A DNA stretch of 64,000 nt from Betaproteobacteria bacterium (GCA_016720925.1 JADKJR010000003.1:414623-478622), one strand, 5' to 3'. Counted from the first letter of the stretch, positions 42,241 through 53,241 are shown. The notes: a model not told the origin generated them from the letters alone. Program-made: numbers and translations.

Positions 42241-45087
42241 ATGAAGAAACCAATGAATGAAAGCGGCAAAAAACCAGGTCGGTATGTGACGTTGCCCAGG
42301 CTGACTCCTATTGCCATCGCCTGTTCAACACTGCTGCTGCCGGCGGGCGTCGCGTTCGCCCAGCAGGTCCAGGAGTTGGCGCCAGTGGTCGTTACCGGCC
42401 TTCGTGCCAGTATCGAAAGCTCGATCGCCACCAAGCGTAATTCGGACTCGATCGTTGAGGCGGTTTCTTCCGAAGATATCGGGAAGCTGCCCGAAACCAG
42501 TATCGCCGAGGCGTTGGCACGTCTGCCGGGTCTCACCGCGCAGCGCGTCAATGGTCGCGATCAGGTGATCTCAATTCGAGGCCTTGCACCGAAATTTGGC
42601 GTGACGCTGCTCAACGGCCGCGAAATGGTCAGTACCGGTGACAACCGCTCGGTCGAATACGACCAGTTTCCGGCTGAACTGATCAATAGTGCGACCGTGT
42701 ACAAGACGCCTGATGCTGCACTTGGTGCGCAGGGACTGTCCGGTACCGTAAATATGAAAACCGTGAGTCCGCTGGATTTGCGGGGACGGCAGCTCAACCT
42801 TGGCATTCGCGGCGAAAAAAACGCCAACGGAGCGGTGGTGCCCGGCACCAGCGACAAGGGCAACCGAATCAGTCTTTCGTACATCGACCAGTTTGCCAAC
42901 AATACCATTGGCGTTGCGCTCGGCTTTGCGCACCTGGATAGCCCGAACCAGGAAAAGTACTTCGACCATTGGTGGTGGGGTAATTCGGCGATCTGGTACG
43001 GTGCCTTTCGCGGGCTCGAGAATGCCGATCCGGCCAAGGCGCCAGCCACGTTGCAAGGCTTCGACGCGGGCGTCCGGAATATCGAAAACAAACGCGATGG
43101 TGTCATGGCCGTATTCGAATACAAGCCAAACAACGATTTGCACAGCCAGCTCGACCTGTACTATTCCAAGTTCAGCCAGAATTCCCGGGGAATGGAATAT
43201 CAGGCAAACCTGATGCCCGATTGGAGTGGCAATGGTACGCCGGGCGAATTGGCCTCGGGAGGCCCGATCTACAGCGGCATCAGGACAACCAAGATAGACA
43301 ACGATACCATCGTAATCGGCGGTTCCATATCGAATGTGGACCCGTTCGTACTGAGTCGCCTGACGCAGCGTGACGACAAAGTGTTTGCAGTGGGTTGGAA
43401 CAACGAACTCAGGTTCGGCGACTGGAAAGCCATGGCGGACCTGAGCTACTCAAAGGCCGAGCGCGACGAGGTGGTTGCCGAGGCAACGGCGTCGGCCACG
43501 ACAATGACCGGATTCAGTAACTTCAGCGCCCAGACGGGCTCCGGATTTTCACAATACACGCCGCAGTTGAATTACAGCGCCGGCGGAGTTCTGCAATTGC
43601 GCGGCATCAAGGATTGGGGCAGTCTCAACGGTGTCGGCTCGGCGGGTTCGCTATCGCCTATTACGGTTAACGATGAGATGAAGACATTGCGCCTGTCCGC
43701 CAGGCGTGGCCTGGACCTGGGGCCTGTGAACAACTTCGATGGTGGGGTGAACTATACCGATCGCAGCAAGGATACGGCTCGCTCGCAGACCATCTATGCA
43801 CTGAAGAACGGCGTTAGCTGCGTAAACAGCCAGGACGTCTGCGCGCCAATCCCGGCAGGCGCGCTGCTGTCCCCGACCAACCTGAGTTTCGTCGGTCTCC
43901 CCAGCCTCACAAGCTGGGACTTGATGAAAGCCTTTGGCAGTGGCGTGTATAACTCTGGTCCGGTCAACGAGTCTTCAGCACCGGGCCGCATTTGGGGTGT
44001 GACTGAAAAGGTGACCACCGCCTACGGCAAGCTGGGCCTGGATTTCAACATTGGCATACCGGTACGCGGCAACATCGGTCTGCAGGTCGTGCAAACGAAG
44101 CAGAGTTCGACTGGTCAGGTCTGGGATCCCGTAGCGGCCAAAGCCTCGACGATCTCCTTCAGCAAGAGTTATACCGATGTGTTGCCGAGCCTGAATCTCG
44201 CGGGCGAACTGGATTCGAACACGTATGTGCGACTCGGTGTCGCGGAGACTCTGGCGCGTCCGAATCTGGAAGACATGCGAGCAGGGTTTACCGCGCAGCC
44301 GGCAACCTCCGGTGCCAATATCGGCAAGTGGTCGGGCAGCGGCGGCAATCCGTTCCGCAAGCCTTGGCGCGCCACGGCTTACGATCTTTCAGTGGAAAAA
44401 TACCTCAGCAAACGCAGCTATGTCTCGCTTGCGGGGTTCCGTAAAGACCTGAAGACCTCGATTTACGTTGACACCTTCAACTTCGACTTCACGGGCTTCC
44501 CGAACACCACCGGGATTACGCCTATCAACAACAACATCGGCACGTTGAGCGCCCCGATCAATGGCCAGGGCGGCTATATCGAGGGCGCGGAGGCGAGCGC
44601 GGCATTGGATTTCGGGCTGGTAAACAGTTTGCTCGACGGTTTCGGCGCGGTGCTGACGGCTTCACACAACCATAGCAACCTTCCGGGGCATGCCAACGAC
44701 GGCAAGAAGGACCTGAAGCGCACCATCGAAGGTCTGTCGGGCGACGTGAACAGCATCACGCTCTACTATGAGAAACATGGTCTGTCGGCCCGTGTTGGCC
44801 AACGTTACCGGTCCAAATACATCGCCGAGGTGCGCGGTGTATGGATTGATAATTCGCTGGCTGCCATTGAAGCCGAGCGGATCACGGACGTGCAATTGGG
44901 CTACGCTTTTGAGAGTGGACCGCTCAAGGGTTTGTCGGTCTTGTTTCAGATCAATAATCTGACCAATACGCCATATCGCACCAGCCTTCAGGACGACTCC
45001 AGCACATCCACGCCGATGCGGATGATGCCGGAGCGGTACAACGAGTACGGTCGCCGGTACCTGCTGGGCGCGACCTACAAGTTCTAG
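42241..45087 (+). CDS. TonB-dependent outer-membrane receptor (chitooligosaccharide uptake)
   Basis: 948 aa, preceded by GGAGGG. Signal peptide (PIAIACSTLLLPAGVAFA), TonB-box region ELAPVVVTGLRASIESSIA, plug domain (SIAEALARLPGLTAQRVNGR, ISIRGLAPKFGVTLLNGREM), then a beta-barrel ending in YLLGATYKF with the C-terminal Phe used in outer-membrane assembly. The plug pattern is that of the Caulobacter-type receptor subfamily. It imports a large substrate with TonB/ExbBD energy; between hexosaminidase and GDSL/NagX genes the substrate is probably chitooligosaccharides. The frame is intact over 2.8 kb although neighbours are frameshifted. A terminator follows. Confidence 0.93.
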   Translation: MKKPMNESGKKPGRYVTLPRLTPIAIACSTLLLPAGVAFAQQVQELAPVVVTGLRASIESSIATKRNSDSIVEAVSSEDIGKLPETSIAEALARLPGLTAQRVNGRDQVISIRGLAPKFGVTLLNGREMVSTGDNRSVEYDQFPAELINSATVYKTPDAALGAQGLSGTVNMKTVSPLDLRGRQLNLGIRGEKNANGAVVPGTSDKGNRISLSYIDQFANNTIGVALGFAHLDSPNQEKYFDHWWWGNSAIWYGAFRGLENADPAKAPATLQGFDAGVRNIENKRDGVMAVFEYKPNNDLHSQLDLYYSKFSQNSRGMEYQANLMPDWSGNGTPGELASGGPIYSGIRTTKIDNDTIVIGGSISNVDPFVLSRLTQRDDKVFAVGWNNELRFGDWKAMADLSYSKAERDEVVAEATASATTMTGFSNFSAQTGSGFSQYTPQLNYSAGGVLQLRGIKDWGSLNGVGSAGSLSPITVNDEMKTLRLSARRGLDLGPVNNFDGGVNYTDRSKDTARSQTIYALKNGVSCVNSQDVCAPIPAGALLSPTNLSFVGLPSLTSWDLMKAFGSGVYNSGPVNESSAPGRIWGVTEKVTTAYGKLGLDFNIGIPVRGNIGLQVVQTKQSSTGQVWDPVAAKASTISFSKSYTDVLPSLNLAGELDSNTYVRLGVAETLARPNLEDMRAGFTAQPATSGANIGKWSGSGGNPFRKPWRATAYDLSVEKYLSKRSYVSLAGFRKDLKTSIYVDTFNFDFTGFPNTTGITPINNNIGTLSAPINGQGGYIEGAEASAALDFGLVNSLLDGFGAVLTASHNHSNLPGHANDGKKDLKRTIEGLSGDVNSITLYYEKHGLSARVGQRYRSKYIAEVRGVWIDNSLAAIEAERITDVQLGYAFESGPLKGLSVLFQINNLTNTPYRTSLQDDSSTSTPMRMMPERYNEYGRRYLLGATYKF

Positions 45088-45104
45088 GCATTGGCGTAAC
45101 AGTT

Positions 45105-45142
45105 GAGCCCCTGAAGGTGAAAGCCGCAGGGGCTCTTGTCTT
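45105..45142 (+). terminator. Intrinsic terminator after the TonB receptor
   Basis: GAGCCCCTG (45105-45113) pairs perfectly with CAGGGGCTC (45127-45135) around a 13-nt loop and is followed by TTGTCTT. It ends 75 nt before the esterase gene and should separate receptor from downstream transcription, at least in part. Confidence 0.7.
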
Positions 45143-45217
45143 CAATAACGGCGTGAACGTCGCCCGTAACATTGCTTGCAACCGCGGAATCCTTCAACGC
45201 AAAGGTAATCGGGAAAC

Positions 45218-45928
45218 ATGAGATCATCAAGAGTCTGGGTGGGCATTATCCTCGCGGCCATGCACGTTGGTCAGGCGTTAGCCGCCGATGGCAACAACAC
45301 CAGCCAGGACTGGCCGAATCTTGCCGCGTATGCGGGCAAGAATGCCGCACTGGGTCCGCCGGCGAAGCATGAAAATCGCGTTGTTTTCATGGGTGATTCC
45401 ATTACGGAATTCTGGGACAAGAAGACCTCGGATCTTTTCGCGAACAAGTCGTATATCAATCGTGGCATCAGCGGCCAAACCACGCCGCAAATGCTCGTCC
45501 GCTTCAGGCCCGATGTGATCAATCTGAAGCCGAAAGTGGTCGTCATCTTGGCGGGCACCAATGACGTTGCGGGCAATACCGGCCCTGCAAGTGTCGAGAT
45601 GATCGAGGGCAACATTGCGTCAATGGCGGAGCTCGCCAAGGCGAACGGCATCAAAGTGATCCTCTCGTCGGTGCTGCCGGCGGCAGCCTTTTATTGGATT
45701 CCCGAAATCAAACCGGCGGCAGCGATCACCGCACTAAACAAATGGATCAAGGAATATTCTGATCGTAACGGCTTTGTTTACGTCGATTACTATTCGCCCA
45801 TGGTGGATGAAAAAATGGGCCTGAAGCGGGAATATTCGGGCGATGGCGTACACCCGAATGGGGCCGGCTACAAAGTCATGAACCCGCTTGTCGAAAGTGC
45901 CATTCTGAATGCATTGAAGACTGAATGA
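45218..45928 (+). CDS. Secreted SGNH/GDSL hydrolase
   Basis: 236 aa with a signal peptide (VWVGIILAAMHVGQALAA). All four SGNH blocks are present: FMGDSITEFW with catalytic Ser61, NRGISGQTT (oxyanion Gly), ILAGTNDVAG (oxyanion Asn) and GDGVHPNGAGY with the Asp-His pair. Such proteins are esterases or acetyl-hydrolases, often acting on acetylated sugars. Between a chitooligosaccharide receptor and NagX, a periplasmic deacetylase or carbohydrate esterase role is plausible (inference). It ends 16 nt before the NagX gene. Confidence 0.9.
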   Translation: MRSSRVWVGIILAAMHVGQALAADGNNTSQDWPNLAAYAGKNAALGPPAKHENRVVFMGDSITEFWDKKTSDLFANKSYINRGISGQTTPQMLVRFRPDVINLKPKVVVILAGTNDVAGNTGPASVEMIEGNIASMAELAKANGIKVILSSVLPAAAFYWIPEIKPAAAITALNKWIKEYSDRNGFVYVDYYSPMVDEKMGLKREYSGDGVHPNGAGYKVMNPLVESAILNALKTE

Positions 45929-45944
45929 CCCGGTTGCAGCCGAA

Positions 45945-47059
45945 ATGAAGCCTCTGGAGAACCGTTCCCGGGCTATCGATGTCCTGCGCGGCATGACGCT
46001 TGCGCTGATGATCATCGTCAACATGTCCATCAGTGACACGCTCTCATACGGCCCCCTGCTGCATGCTGTCTGGAACGGCCTGACGCTTACCGATGTGGTC
46101 TTTCCCACCTTCCTGTTCGTGGTCGGGACAGCGCTGAGTTTTACGCTGGGGAAGTATCAGGCCTTGGGCAATCCGGCGGCGTTGAAAAAAATCTTCACGC
46201 GCGCGGCATTGATTTTTCTGTGCGGATATTTGCTGTACTGGTTTCCATTTTTGAGATTGACAAGACCGGCCACTTTGCGATGTTGCCCATCGAAAAGACC
46301 CGCATTCTCGGGGTGTTGCAGCGCATTGCACTGGCGTATTTCTTCGCTTCGTTGATACTTCAATACGGGAAGCGGCAGGGCGCTATTGTCTTTAGCATTG
46401 TTGCCTTGCTCGGGTACTGGTGGATCATGTATGCCTTCGGCGACTACTCGTTGAAGGGCAACGCGGCATTGAAGTTCGACAAGCTGGTGCTGGGCGAATC
46501 TCACATGTACCAGGGCGAGGGAATTCCCTTTGACCCCGAGGGCATTCTGGGCACGCTTCCTTCCATCGTGAATGTCATCGCGGGCTACCTGGCTGGACGT
46601 TTTGTTATCGAAAAAGGGCAGAACTACGAGACTATCGCCAAACTCATGATGGCTGGCGCGGCCTTCGTTCTCATCGCCTTGCTCTGGAGTAGCGTATTTC
46701 CGCTGAACAAGAAGCTGTGGACCAGTTCATATGTGCTCTGCACGATTGGCATCGACCTGTGTGTCCTGGCCGTGCTTACCTACGCAATCGATATGCGCTC
46801 GATTCGCAGCGGAACCTACTTTTTCGAGGTGTTTGGCAAGAACACGCTATTCATTTACCTGCTGGCTGAAATCGTGATGTCGGTTTTCTGGCTTGCGCAC
46901 ATTGGTGACATGGCTGTCTTCGACTGGATCTACAAGAAGGGCTTCCAATGGTGGGCGGGCGACAAAAATGGCTCCCTGTTGTTTGCATTGATTTTCATGT
47001 TGTCATGCTGGCTGGTGGGCTATGCAATGGACAAGAAAAAGCTGTATATCAAACTTTAG
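45945..47059 (+). CDS. nagX: NagX-like inner-membrane protein (DUF5009), one frameshift
   Basis: About 371 codons over two frames. The first (MKPLENRSRAIDVLRGMTLA) runs to WFPF at about 46247; the second picks up with FEIDKTGHFAMLPIEKTRIL. The break is the T5 run at 46248-46252; one more T gives a continuous WFPFFEIDKTGHFA, so a homopolymer error is likely. Many hydrophobic helices (MTLALMIIVNMSISD, VVFPTFLFVVGTALSF, LQRIALAYFFASLILQYG) and the RAIDVLRGM opening match the NagX / heparan-alpha-glucosaminide acetyltransferase-like family. In Shewanella- and Xanthomonas-type nag operons NagX is linked to GlcNAc passage across the inner membrane; its chemistry is unsettled. It lies 13 nt before the PTS gene. 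Confidence 0.88.
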
Positions 47060-47072
47060 ACTCGCGAAGACA

Positions 47073-49609
47073 ATGACGACCCTGATCCTGAAATCACCTC
47101 TGTCCGGCTGGTCGTTGTCACTCGCCGATGTTCCCGACCCCGTATTCGCGCAGCGCATGGCAGGGGACGGAGTAGCGATCGACCCGACGGGAAATACCCT
47201 GCATGCGCCATGCGACGGCGAGATAGTGCCGATGCCAGGCGCGAAACACGCGCTGACGGTGCGCACATCTTCTGGTCACGACATCCTGCTGCATCTCGGA
47301 ATCGACACGGTACAACTTGGCGGCAAAGGTTTCGACATGCTTGTGCAACCCGGGCAGCGTGTGAGTACAGGGGAAGCGCTGCTTCGCTTTGACCTCGATC
47401 TGATCGCCCGACATGCCCGAAGCCCGGTGACGCCCATCCTGTTCGCATCCGAGGGGGCGATACGTCACCGCAGTGAAAATTGTGCGCTGGCAGTTGGCGA
47501 CTTTCTGATGGAAATCGCAGTGGGCGCGGCAGCAGGTAGCGCAAATACGCCCGCGCCGCTGGCAGGAATGGAAATCAGCCGGTTTTTCGATATTGCGTTT
47601 GATCATGGGCTGCATGCGCGTCCGGCGGCGCTTATTGCGGCCGCGTTGAGGCCGTTTGAATCCCGCGTCAGCATCTTGGCGCGCGGCCGCAGTGGTAATG
47701 CGCGTAGCACGGTCGCCATCATGTCGCTGGGAGTTCATTGCGGCGATCGCATAGAGCTCAAGGCCACGGGTTCCGATGCCGCCCTCGCGCTCGCGGCGCT
47801 TGAACCCTTGCTGGGTGTCGGAGGTACTGAGCTTGTCGTGACGTCCATCTTCGCTCCTCGCCTTGTGACGGGGCAACATGCCGTCCAGCAGGATGAAGTT
47901 CGGCGCATCTCAGCCGTGATTGCCTGCAGCGGAATTGCCATCGGGCAAGCCACGCATCTCGTCCAGTCCGAGGTCGCCGTCTCCGAGATCGGAGCGGGCG
48001 TTGCAGCCGAGGCAGTGGCGCTCGATAACGCGATCACCAAAGTGAAGGTCCATCTTGAGGCATTGGCCAGCGCCGCGACTGGCGAACAACAAACCATTCT
48101 GACCGCGCATATCGAATTGATCCAGGATCCTGAACTCGCCGCGCGCGCCGACGAATACATTCAACGCGCCAAAAGCGCCGGATATGCATGGCGTCATTCC
48201 GTGCGGTCGGTCATCGATGCGCTGCAGGCGGACGGCGACGCGCACATGATCGAGCGTGTGGCGGATTTACGCGACCTGGAAAATCAGGTGCTGCGGGTAT
48301 TGAGCGGAAACCATCCCGGACACGCGCGGCTCTTGCCGGCGCGCGCAATCCTTATTGCCGATGAATTGCTGCCCTCACAACTGGTGAGCCTGGATGCAGC
48401 GTGCATCGCCGGGATTTGTACGGCGCGTGGCGGCCCAACCTCGCACGTGGCCATCATCGCCGCGGCGATGGGCATTCCCGCGCTGGTGGCGGCGGGCCCA
48501 CAAATTCTCGGTATTGAGGAGGGTAGCGTGCTGGTACTCAATGCAGAGCACGGTCACCTCGACCTCGCACCGACCGATGCCGAACGCGCGGCGATTGAGC
48601 GCGATCTTGCCAGCCGTGCAGCGCAACATGTGACCGATCTTGCGGCGGCGATGGACGTCGCTCACACACGTGACCATCAACGCATAAAGGTGTACGCCAA
48701 TCTCGGTGCATTGGTGGAGGTCGCACCTGCCATAGCGAAGGGCGCGGAGGGCTGCGGCTTGCTGCGCACCGAATTCTGTTTCACGACCGGCGACAGCCAC
48801 CCGACGAAAAATGAGCAGGCGCGGGAATATCAGGCGATCGCCGACGCGCTGGGCAAACGCCCGCTGACCATCCGCACTCTAGACATCGGTGGCGACAAAC
48901 CGATTCCGTACTTGCCGTTGCCACGCGAAGACAATCCGGCGCTGGGTTTGCGCGGGCTGCGCACCAGCCTGTGGCAACCGCAGTTGTTGCGCACGCAGTT
49001 GCGCGCCATTCTGCGGGTGCAGCCGGTCGTCAATGCCGCATCCTGCTGCCGATGGTGACCGACCTCGCCGACGTGCATATTGTCCACGCAATGCTTGAAG
49101 AACTGCGTGACGAAATGGGCATTACAGAGTTGCCGGCGCGTCGGTGATGATCGAAACAATAAGCGTCCGCGCTGCTCGCGGATCAACTCGTGCGAGATGT
49201 CGATTTCCTGTCGATCGGCACCAACGATCTTTCACAATACACGCTGGCCATGGATCGCGGTCATCCCGATCTCGCCGCCAAGCTCGATGCTTTGCACCCG
49301 GCAGTATTACGCCTCATCAAAACGGCGGCGGATGCCGGCAACGCGCTGCACAAAGAAGTGGCGGTATGTGGCGGGCTCGCTTCCGATCCAATCGCGATAC
49401 CGATATTGATTGGACTTGGCGTGCACGAAGTCTCCGCCGTGCCGGCGATGATCCCGCGCATCAAGCAAGTGATCCGCTCCCTCGACGCCGGAGCGTGCGC
49501 AACACTCGCACAGGAAGCACTTGAGCAGAAAGATGCAACGGCAGTGCGCGCACTTGTCGCGCGCTGGCTGGCGCAATCGCCATCATTTTCCGGGAGCGCA
49601 GTCCAATGA
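47073..49609 (+). CDS. nagF: PTS IIA-HPr-enzyme I fusion (NagF), frameshifted in EI
   Basis: About 845 codons. IIA-Glc-like domain with phospho-His74 (DILLHLGIDTVQLGGKGF), HPr with His181 (FDHGLHARPAALIA), and enzyme I with His458 (ARGGPTSHVAIIAA) plus the PEP site (GLLRTEFCF, RTLDIGGDKPIPYLPL). The first frame ends at 49058. Adding a base at CC 49036-49037 restores ARILLPMVTDLADVHIV. A messier region (49130-49180) has at least two more shifts before VDFLSIGTNDLSQYTLAMDR resumes and runs to 49609. It passes phosphate from PEP to the sugar-specific IIC-IIB; its stop overlaps the nagE start (ATGA). Several indels so close together mean sequence error or real inactivation. Confidence 0.88.
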
Positions 49610-51363
49610 AAAGCCTGATCGAATCGACCCAGCAACTCGGCCGCGCGCTGATGTTGCCGATTGCCGTTTTGCCGGTTGCGGGTCTGCTGCTGCGCCTGGG
49701 GCAACCGGACTTGATGAACCTCGCGCCCGTGGCGGCGGCAGGAGATGCCATCTTTTCCAATCTGGGCATCCTCTTCGCCATTGGCGTGGCGATAGGGTTG
49801 GCGCGCGAAAATAACGGCGCTGCCGGGCTCGCGGCAGTCGTCGGATTTCTGGTCGCTACCAAGGGCGCGGAGGTGCTGATTCAGGTTCCGCCCGAATTGC
49901 TCGCCGCCGTGGGTAGCAAGGGCAACGACCTCGCCATCGCTGCGCACAAGGCGAAGCAGTTGGCAAAACTCAGTGTGCCGATTGGCATCATCTCGGGGCT
50001 GATATCCGGCGCGCTGTACAACCGCTACAGCGACATACGCTTGCCCAGTTATCTCGCATTCTTCGGTGGCAGGCGTTTCGTGCCGATTGCGGCGGGTTGC
50101 GCAGGGCTCGTGGTAGCCGCGGTTTTTGGAATGGGCTGGTCGTATCTCGAACACGGCATGGATGTGAGTCGGAGGCGTACTCGGCGCCGGCGAATTCGGT
50201 CTGTTTATTTACGGCGCGCTGAATCGCCTGCTCATCGTCACCGGATTGCACCACATCCTTAATAACCTCGCCTGGTTCCTGATCGGTGATTTCAACGGTG
50301 TGACCGGTGACCTGAAACGCTTCTTCGCCGGCGATCCGGCGGCCGGCATGTTCATGGCCGGTTTTTTCCCGGTCATGATGTTTGGGCTGCCGGCAGCATG
50401 CCTGGCGATGTATCACACCGCCAAGAAGGAGCGGCGCGCGGCGACCGGTGGCCTGCTCCTGTCGATGGCGCTGACTTCATTTCTGACCGGTGTGACGGAG
50501 CCGATCGAATTCACGTTCATGTTCCTCGCGCCCATTCTGTACGCCGTGCACGCAGTGCTCACCGGGCTGTCGATGGTCACCATGCATCTGTTGAACAGCA
50601 AGCTCGGTTTCGGTTTTTCGGCGGGCTTGTTTGACTATGTGCTCAATTTCAAACTCGCGACCAATCCGTGGTTGCTGCTTCCCGTCGGCGCTGTGTACTT
50701 CGCGTTGTACTACGGGCTGTTCCGCTATTGCATCGTGCGCTTCAACCTGAAAACACCGGGGCGTGAAGTGGACGAGGAAGCGGCTGTTGTCACTGAAGTC
50801 AAAGGCGGCAACGACCAGGCCGATGGTTTCATCGCCGCACTTTCGGCGGCGCGCGAATTTGCGCAATGTCGACGCTTGCACCACGCGGTTGACTGATCGT
50901 TGCCAACTGCGACAGGGTCGATGAGGCCGCGTTACGCAGACTGGGTTCACGTGGCATGGTCAAGCTTGGCGACAATGGCCTGCAAGTGGTGCTGGGGCCA
51001 ATCGCCGATCAGGTGGCTGGTGATATTCGCAAACGCATGGCGGCGATGCCGCAAGGGGCCGCCATCGCGCCCGCGCCGTCGTCATACTCGCCGCTACCAG
51101 AATCGTCCGCCGGACGCGGTGTCGATCCTGCTCTTGCCCGGGCATTGTTAGCCGCGGTCGGTGGTCGCGCGAACGTGAGTTCCGTTGAGCTTGCGTCAGG
51201 CCGTGTGCTTTTCAGCCTGAAGAACGCAGCCGCCGTGAACAATGAATTGCTGCAACCTCTTGCGGTTCGCGGTATCGCGCGACCGAAGCCGACAAGCGTG
51301 CATGTATTGCATGAGGATGCGGCCGCACTGGAACAGCAGATTCGCTCAATTCTGGAAGTGTAA
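49606..51363 (+). CDS. nagE: N-acetylglucosamine PTS permease IIC-IIB (NagE), several frameshifts
   Basis: The IIC membrane domain starts at 49606 (STQQLGRALMLPIAVLPVAG). A shift near 50170 separates it from the segment GAGEFGLFIYGALNRLL, TGLHHILNNLAWFLIGDF and the signature LTGVTEPIEFTFMFLAP. Two more shifts at about 50850-50895 interrupt IIB; pieced together it reads NLRNVDACTTRL with the phospho-Cys codon at 50877-50879, then VDEAALRRLGSRGMVKLG and LQVVLGPIADQVAGDI. A second IIB-like unit follows (about 51130-51360) with no Cys (GGRANVSSVELASGRVLFSL). Together with NagF it imports and phosphorylates GlcNAc. It is the last gene of the island and convergent with prfC. Confidence 0.86.
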
Positions 51364-51425
51364 AACGCCATTTGACGCGGCTTTCCGGCCGAAAACGACT
51401 GAAAATCCGCGCCAGTGCTAGAGTT

Positions 51426-53042
51426 TCAGCCTTTCATCTGCGCCTGAAACACATGCCCCGCATGTTCGCGCATCGCATGAAATTGCACGGTGGGAAAGCG
51501 TTCCGACACCACTTCCAGTTCCGCCACGTGGGTCGCGAGAAATGCCGGCGCATCCACCACATCGTGCGCCACGCGATGGGCGTTGGCGTCGATGAATTTC
51601 TTCAGGATGTTCGGGTCATCACAGGTAATCCAGCGCGCCAGCCGATAGCGCGAGGGCTCCAGCCGCGCATCAACGTTGTATTCACCCTTCAGGCGATGCA
51701 GCACGACTTCAAATTGCAGCGTGCCGACCGCGCCGAGCAGCAGGCTGCCGCCGGCGATCGGGCGAAACACCTGGATCGCGCCTTCCTCCCCGAGTTGCTG
51801 CAATCCCGTGCGCAGCTGTTTGCTTTTCATCGGGTCTTTCAACTCGACCGTCTGAAACGTTTCCGGCGCAAAGTACGGCAAGCCGGTGAATTGCAAGTCC
51901 TCGCCTTCCGTTAGCGTATCCCCAAGCCGCAGCGTGCCGTGATTGGGAATGCCGATGATGTCGCCCGAATACGCCTCCTCCAGCAATTCGCGGCGCTGCG
52001 AGAGGAATGACACCACCGTGCCGGGACGAATGTCCTTGCCGGTGCGACAGACGCGCAGTTTCATACCGCGTTCGAAGCGGCCCGAACACACACGCAAAAA
52101 CGCGATGCGATCGCGGTGCGCCGGATCCATGTTCGCCTGAATCTTGAAACACACACCCGTGAACTTCGGTTCGTCTGGCATCACCACGCGTTGCAGTGCG
52201 GCGCGGGGCGCCGGCGGCGGTGCCAGGTCGACGAGTGCATCGAGCACTTCGCGCACGCCAAAATTATTGACGGCCGAGCCGAAAAACAGCGGCGATTGTT
52301 TGGCCGCCAGAAACGCGTCGCGATCAAACGCCGGGCTCGCCTCGCGGATCAAGCCGATTTCGTTGCGGGCCTGCTCGTGTTCCGTGCCAAAGCGCTCGAT
52401 TGCGACGGCATTGTTCAGGCCATCGAGGATTTCATCGTCGTCATGCATGCGATCTTCGCCCGCCTGAAACACCCGCATGCTGTTCAAACGCATGTCATAG
52501 ACGCCGCCGAATTGCCTACCCATGCCGACCGGCCAGGTGAAAGGCACCACATCCATGTTCAATACGCGCTCGACTTCTTCCATCAGCGCGAGTGGTGGCA
52601 TGACTTCGCGGTCCATCTTGTTGATGAAGGTCAGGATCGGTGTATTGCGTGCGCGGCAGACTTCGATCAATCGCAGCGTCTGCGCTTCCACGCCCTTGGC
52701 GGCGTCGATCACCATCAGCGCGGCATCCACGGCAGTCAGCACGCGATAGGTATCCTCGGAGAAATCCTGGTGGCCCGGCGTGTCGAGCAGATTGACCACG
52801 CAATCCCGGTATTCCATCTGCATGACCGAACTCGCCACCGAAATGCCGCGCTGCTTTTCAATTTCCATCCAGTCGGAGGTGGCGTGACGGCTGGCCTTGC
52901 GCGCCTTGACACTGCCGGCGATCTGGATCGCGCCGGCGAACATCAGCAGTTTCTCAGTCAGCGTGGTCTTGCCCGCGTCCGGGTGGGAGATGATGGCAAA
53001 CGTGCGTCTGCGCCTGATTTCAGAGGTAAGTGTGGTGCTCAT
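51426..53042 (-). CDS. prfC: Peptide chain release factor 3
   Basis: 538 aa from ATG 53042, close to E. coli RF3 (529 aa); longer in-frame starts add residues unlike the family. Translation-GTPase motifs: SHPDAGKTTLTEKLL (G1), DTPGHQDFSED (G3), NKMDRE (G4), followed by domains II and III. GSVKARKASRHATSDWMEIEKQRGISVASSV is RF3-like. RF3 uses GTP to recycle RF1/RF2 from the ribosome. It is a housekeeping gene beside the nag island and convergent with nagE; the frame is clean although genes on both sides are broken. Confidence 0.96.
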   Translation of the reverse strand: MSTTLTSEIRRRRTFAIISHPDAGKTTLTEKLLMFAGAIQIAGSVKARKASRHATSDWMEIEKQRGISVASSVMQMEYRDCVVNLLDTPGHQDFSEDTYRVLTAVDAALMVIDAAKGVEAQTLRLIEVCRARNTPILTFINKMDREVMPPLALMEEVERVLNMDVVPFTWPVGMGRQFGGVYDMRLNSMRVFQAGEDRMHDDDEILDGLNNAVAIERFGTEHEQARNEIGLIREASPAFDRDAFLAAKQSPLFFGSAVNNFGVREVLDALVDLAPPPAPRAALQRVVMPDEPKFTGVCFKIQANMDPAHRDRIAFLRVCSGRFERGMKLRVCRTGKDIRPGTVVSFLSQRRELLEEAYSGDIIGIPNHGTLRLGDTLTEGEDLQFTGLPYFAPETFQTVELKDPMKSKQLRTGLQQLGEEGAIQVFRPIAGGSLLLGAVGTLQFEVVLHRLKGEYNVDARLEPSRYRLARWITCDDPNILKKFIDANAHRVAHDVVDAPAFLATHVAELEVVSERFPTVQFHAMREHAGHVFQAQMKG

Positions 53043-53241
53043 GGAGTTGTTGCGTGGCAAAAACGAACGATTATCGCATTCGCGACATGCCATCACAAAC
53101 CAAATCAGTCCCTCGTCATCCCCAATGGCCACAATTTGATACAAAATGACCCGGCGATTTGCCTGAAAATAGCGCGCTACCCACCCCGCGCTGTGTGATC
53201 ACGCAGACGCGACCTGACTTGACCACAAGGAGAGGCGTTTC

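Noticed and set aside
52116..53198. 360-codon plus-strand frame opposite prfC
   Set aside because: Antisense to an intact release factor 3; composition is His/Arg/Gln-rich with no domain features.
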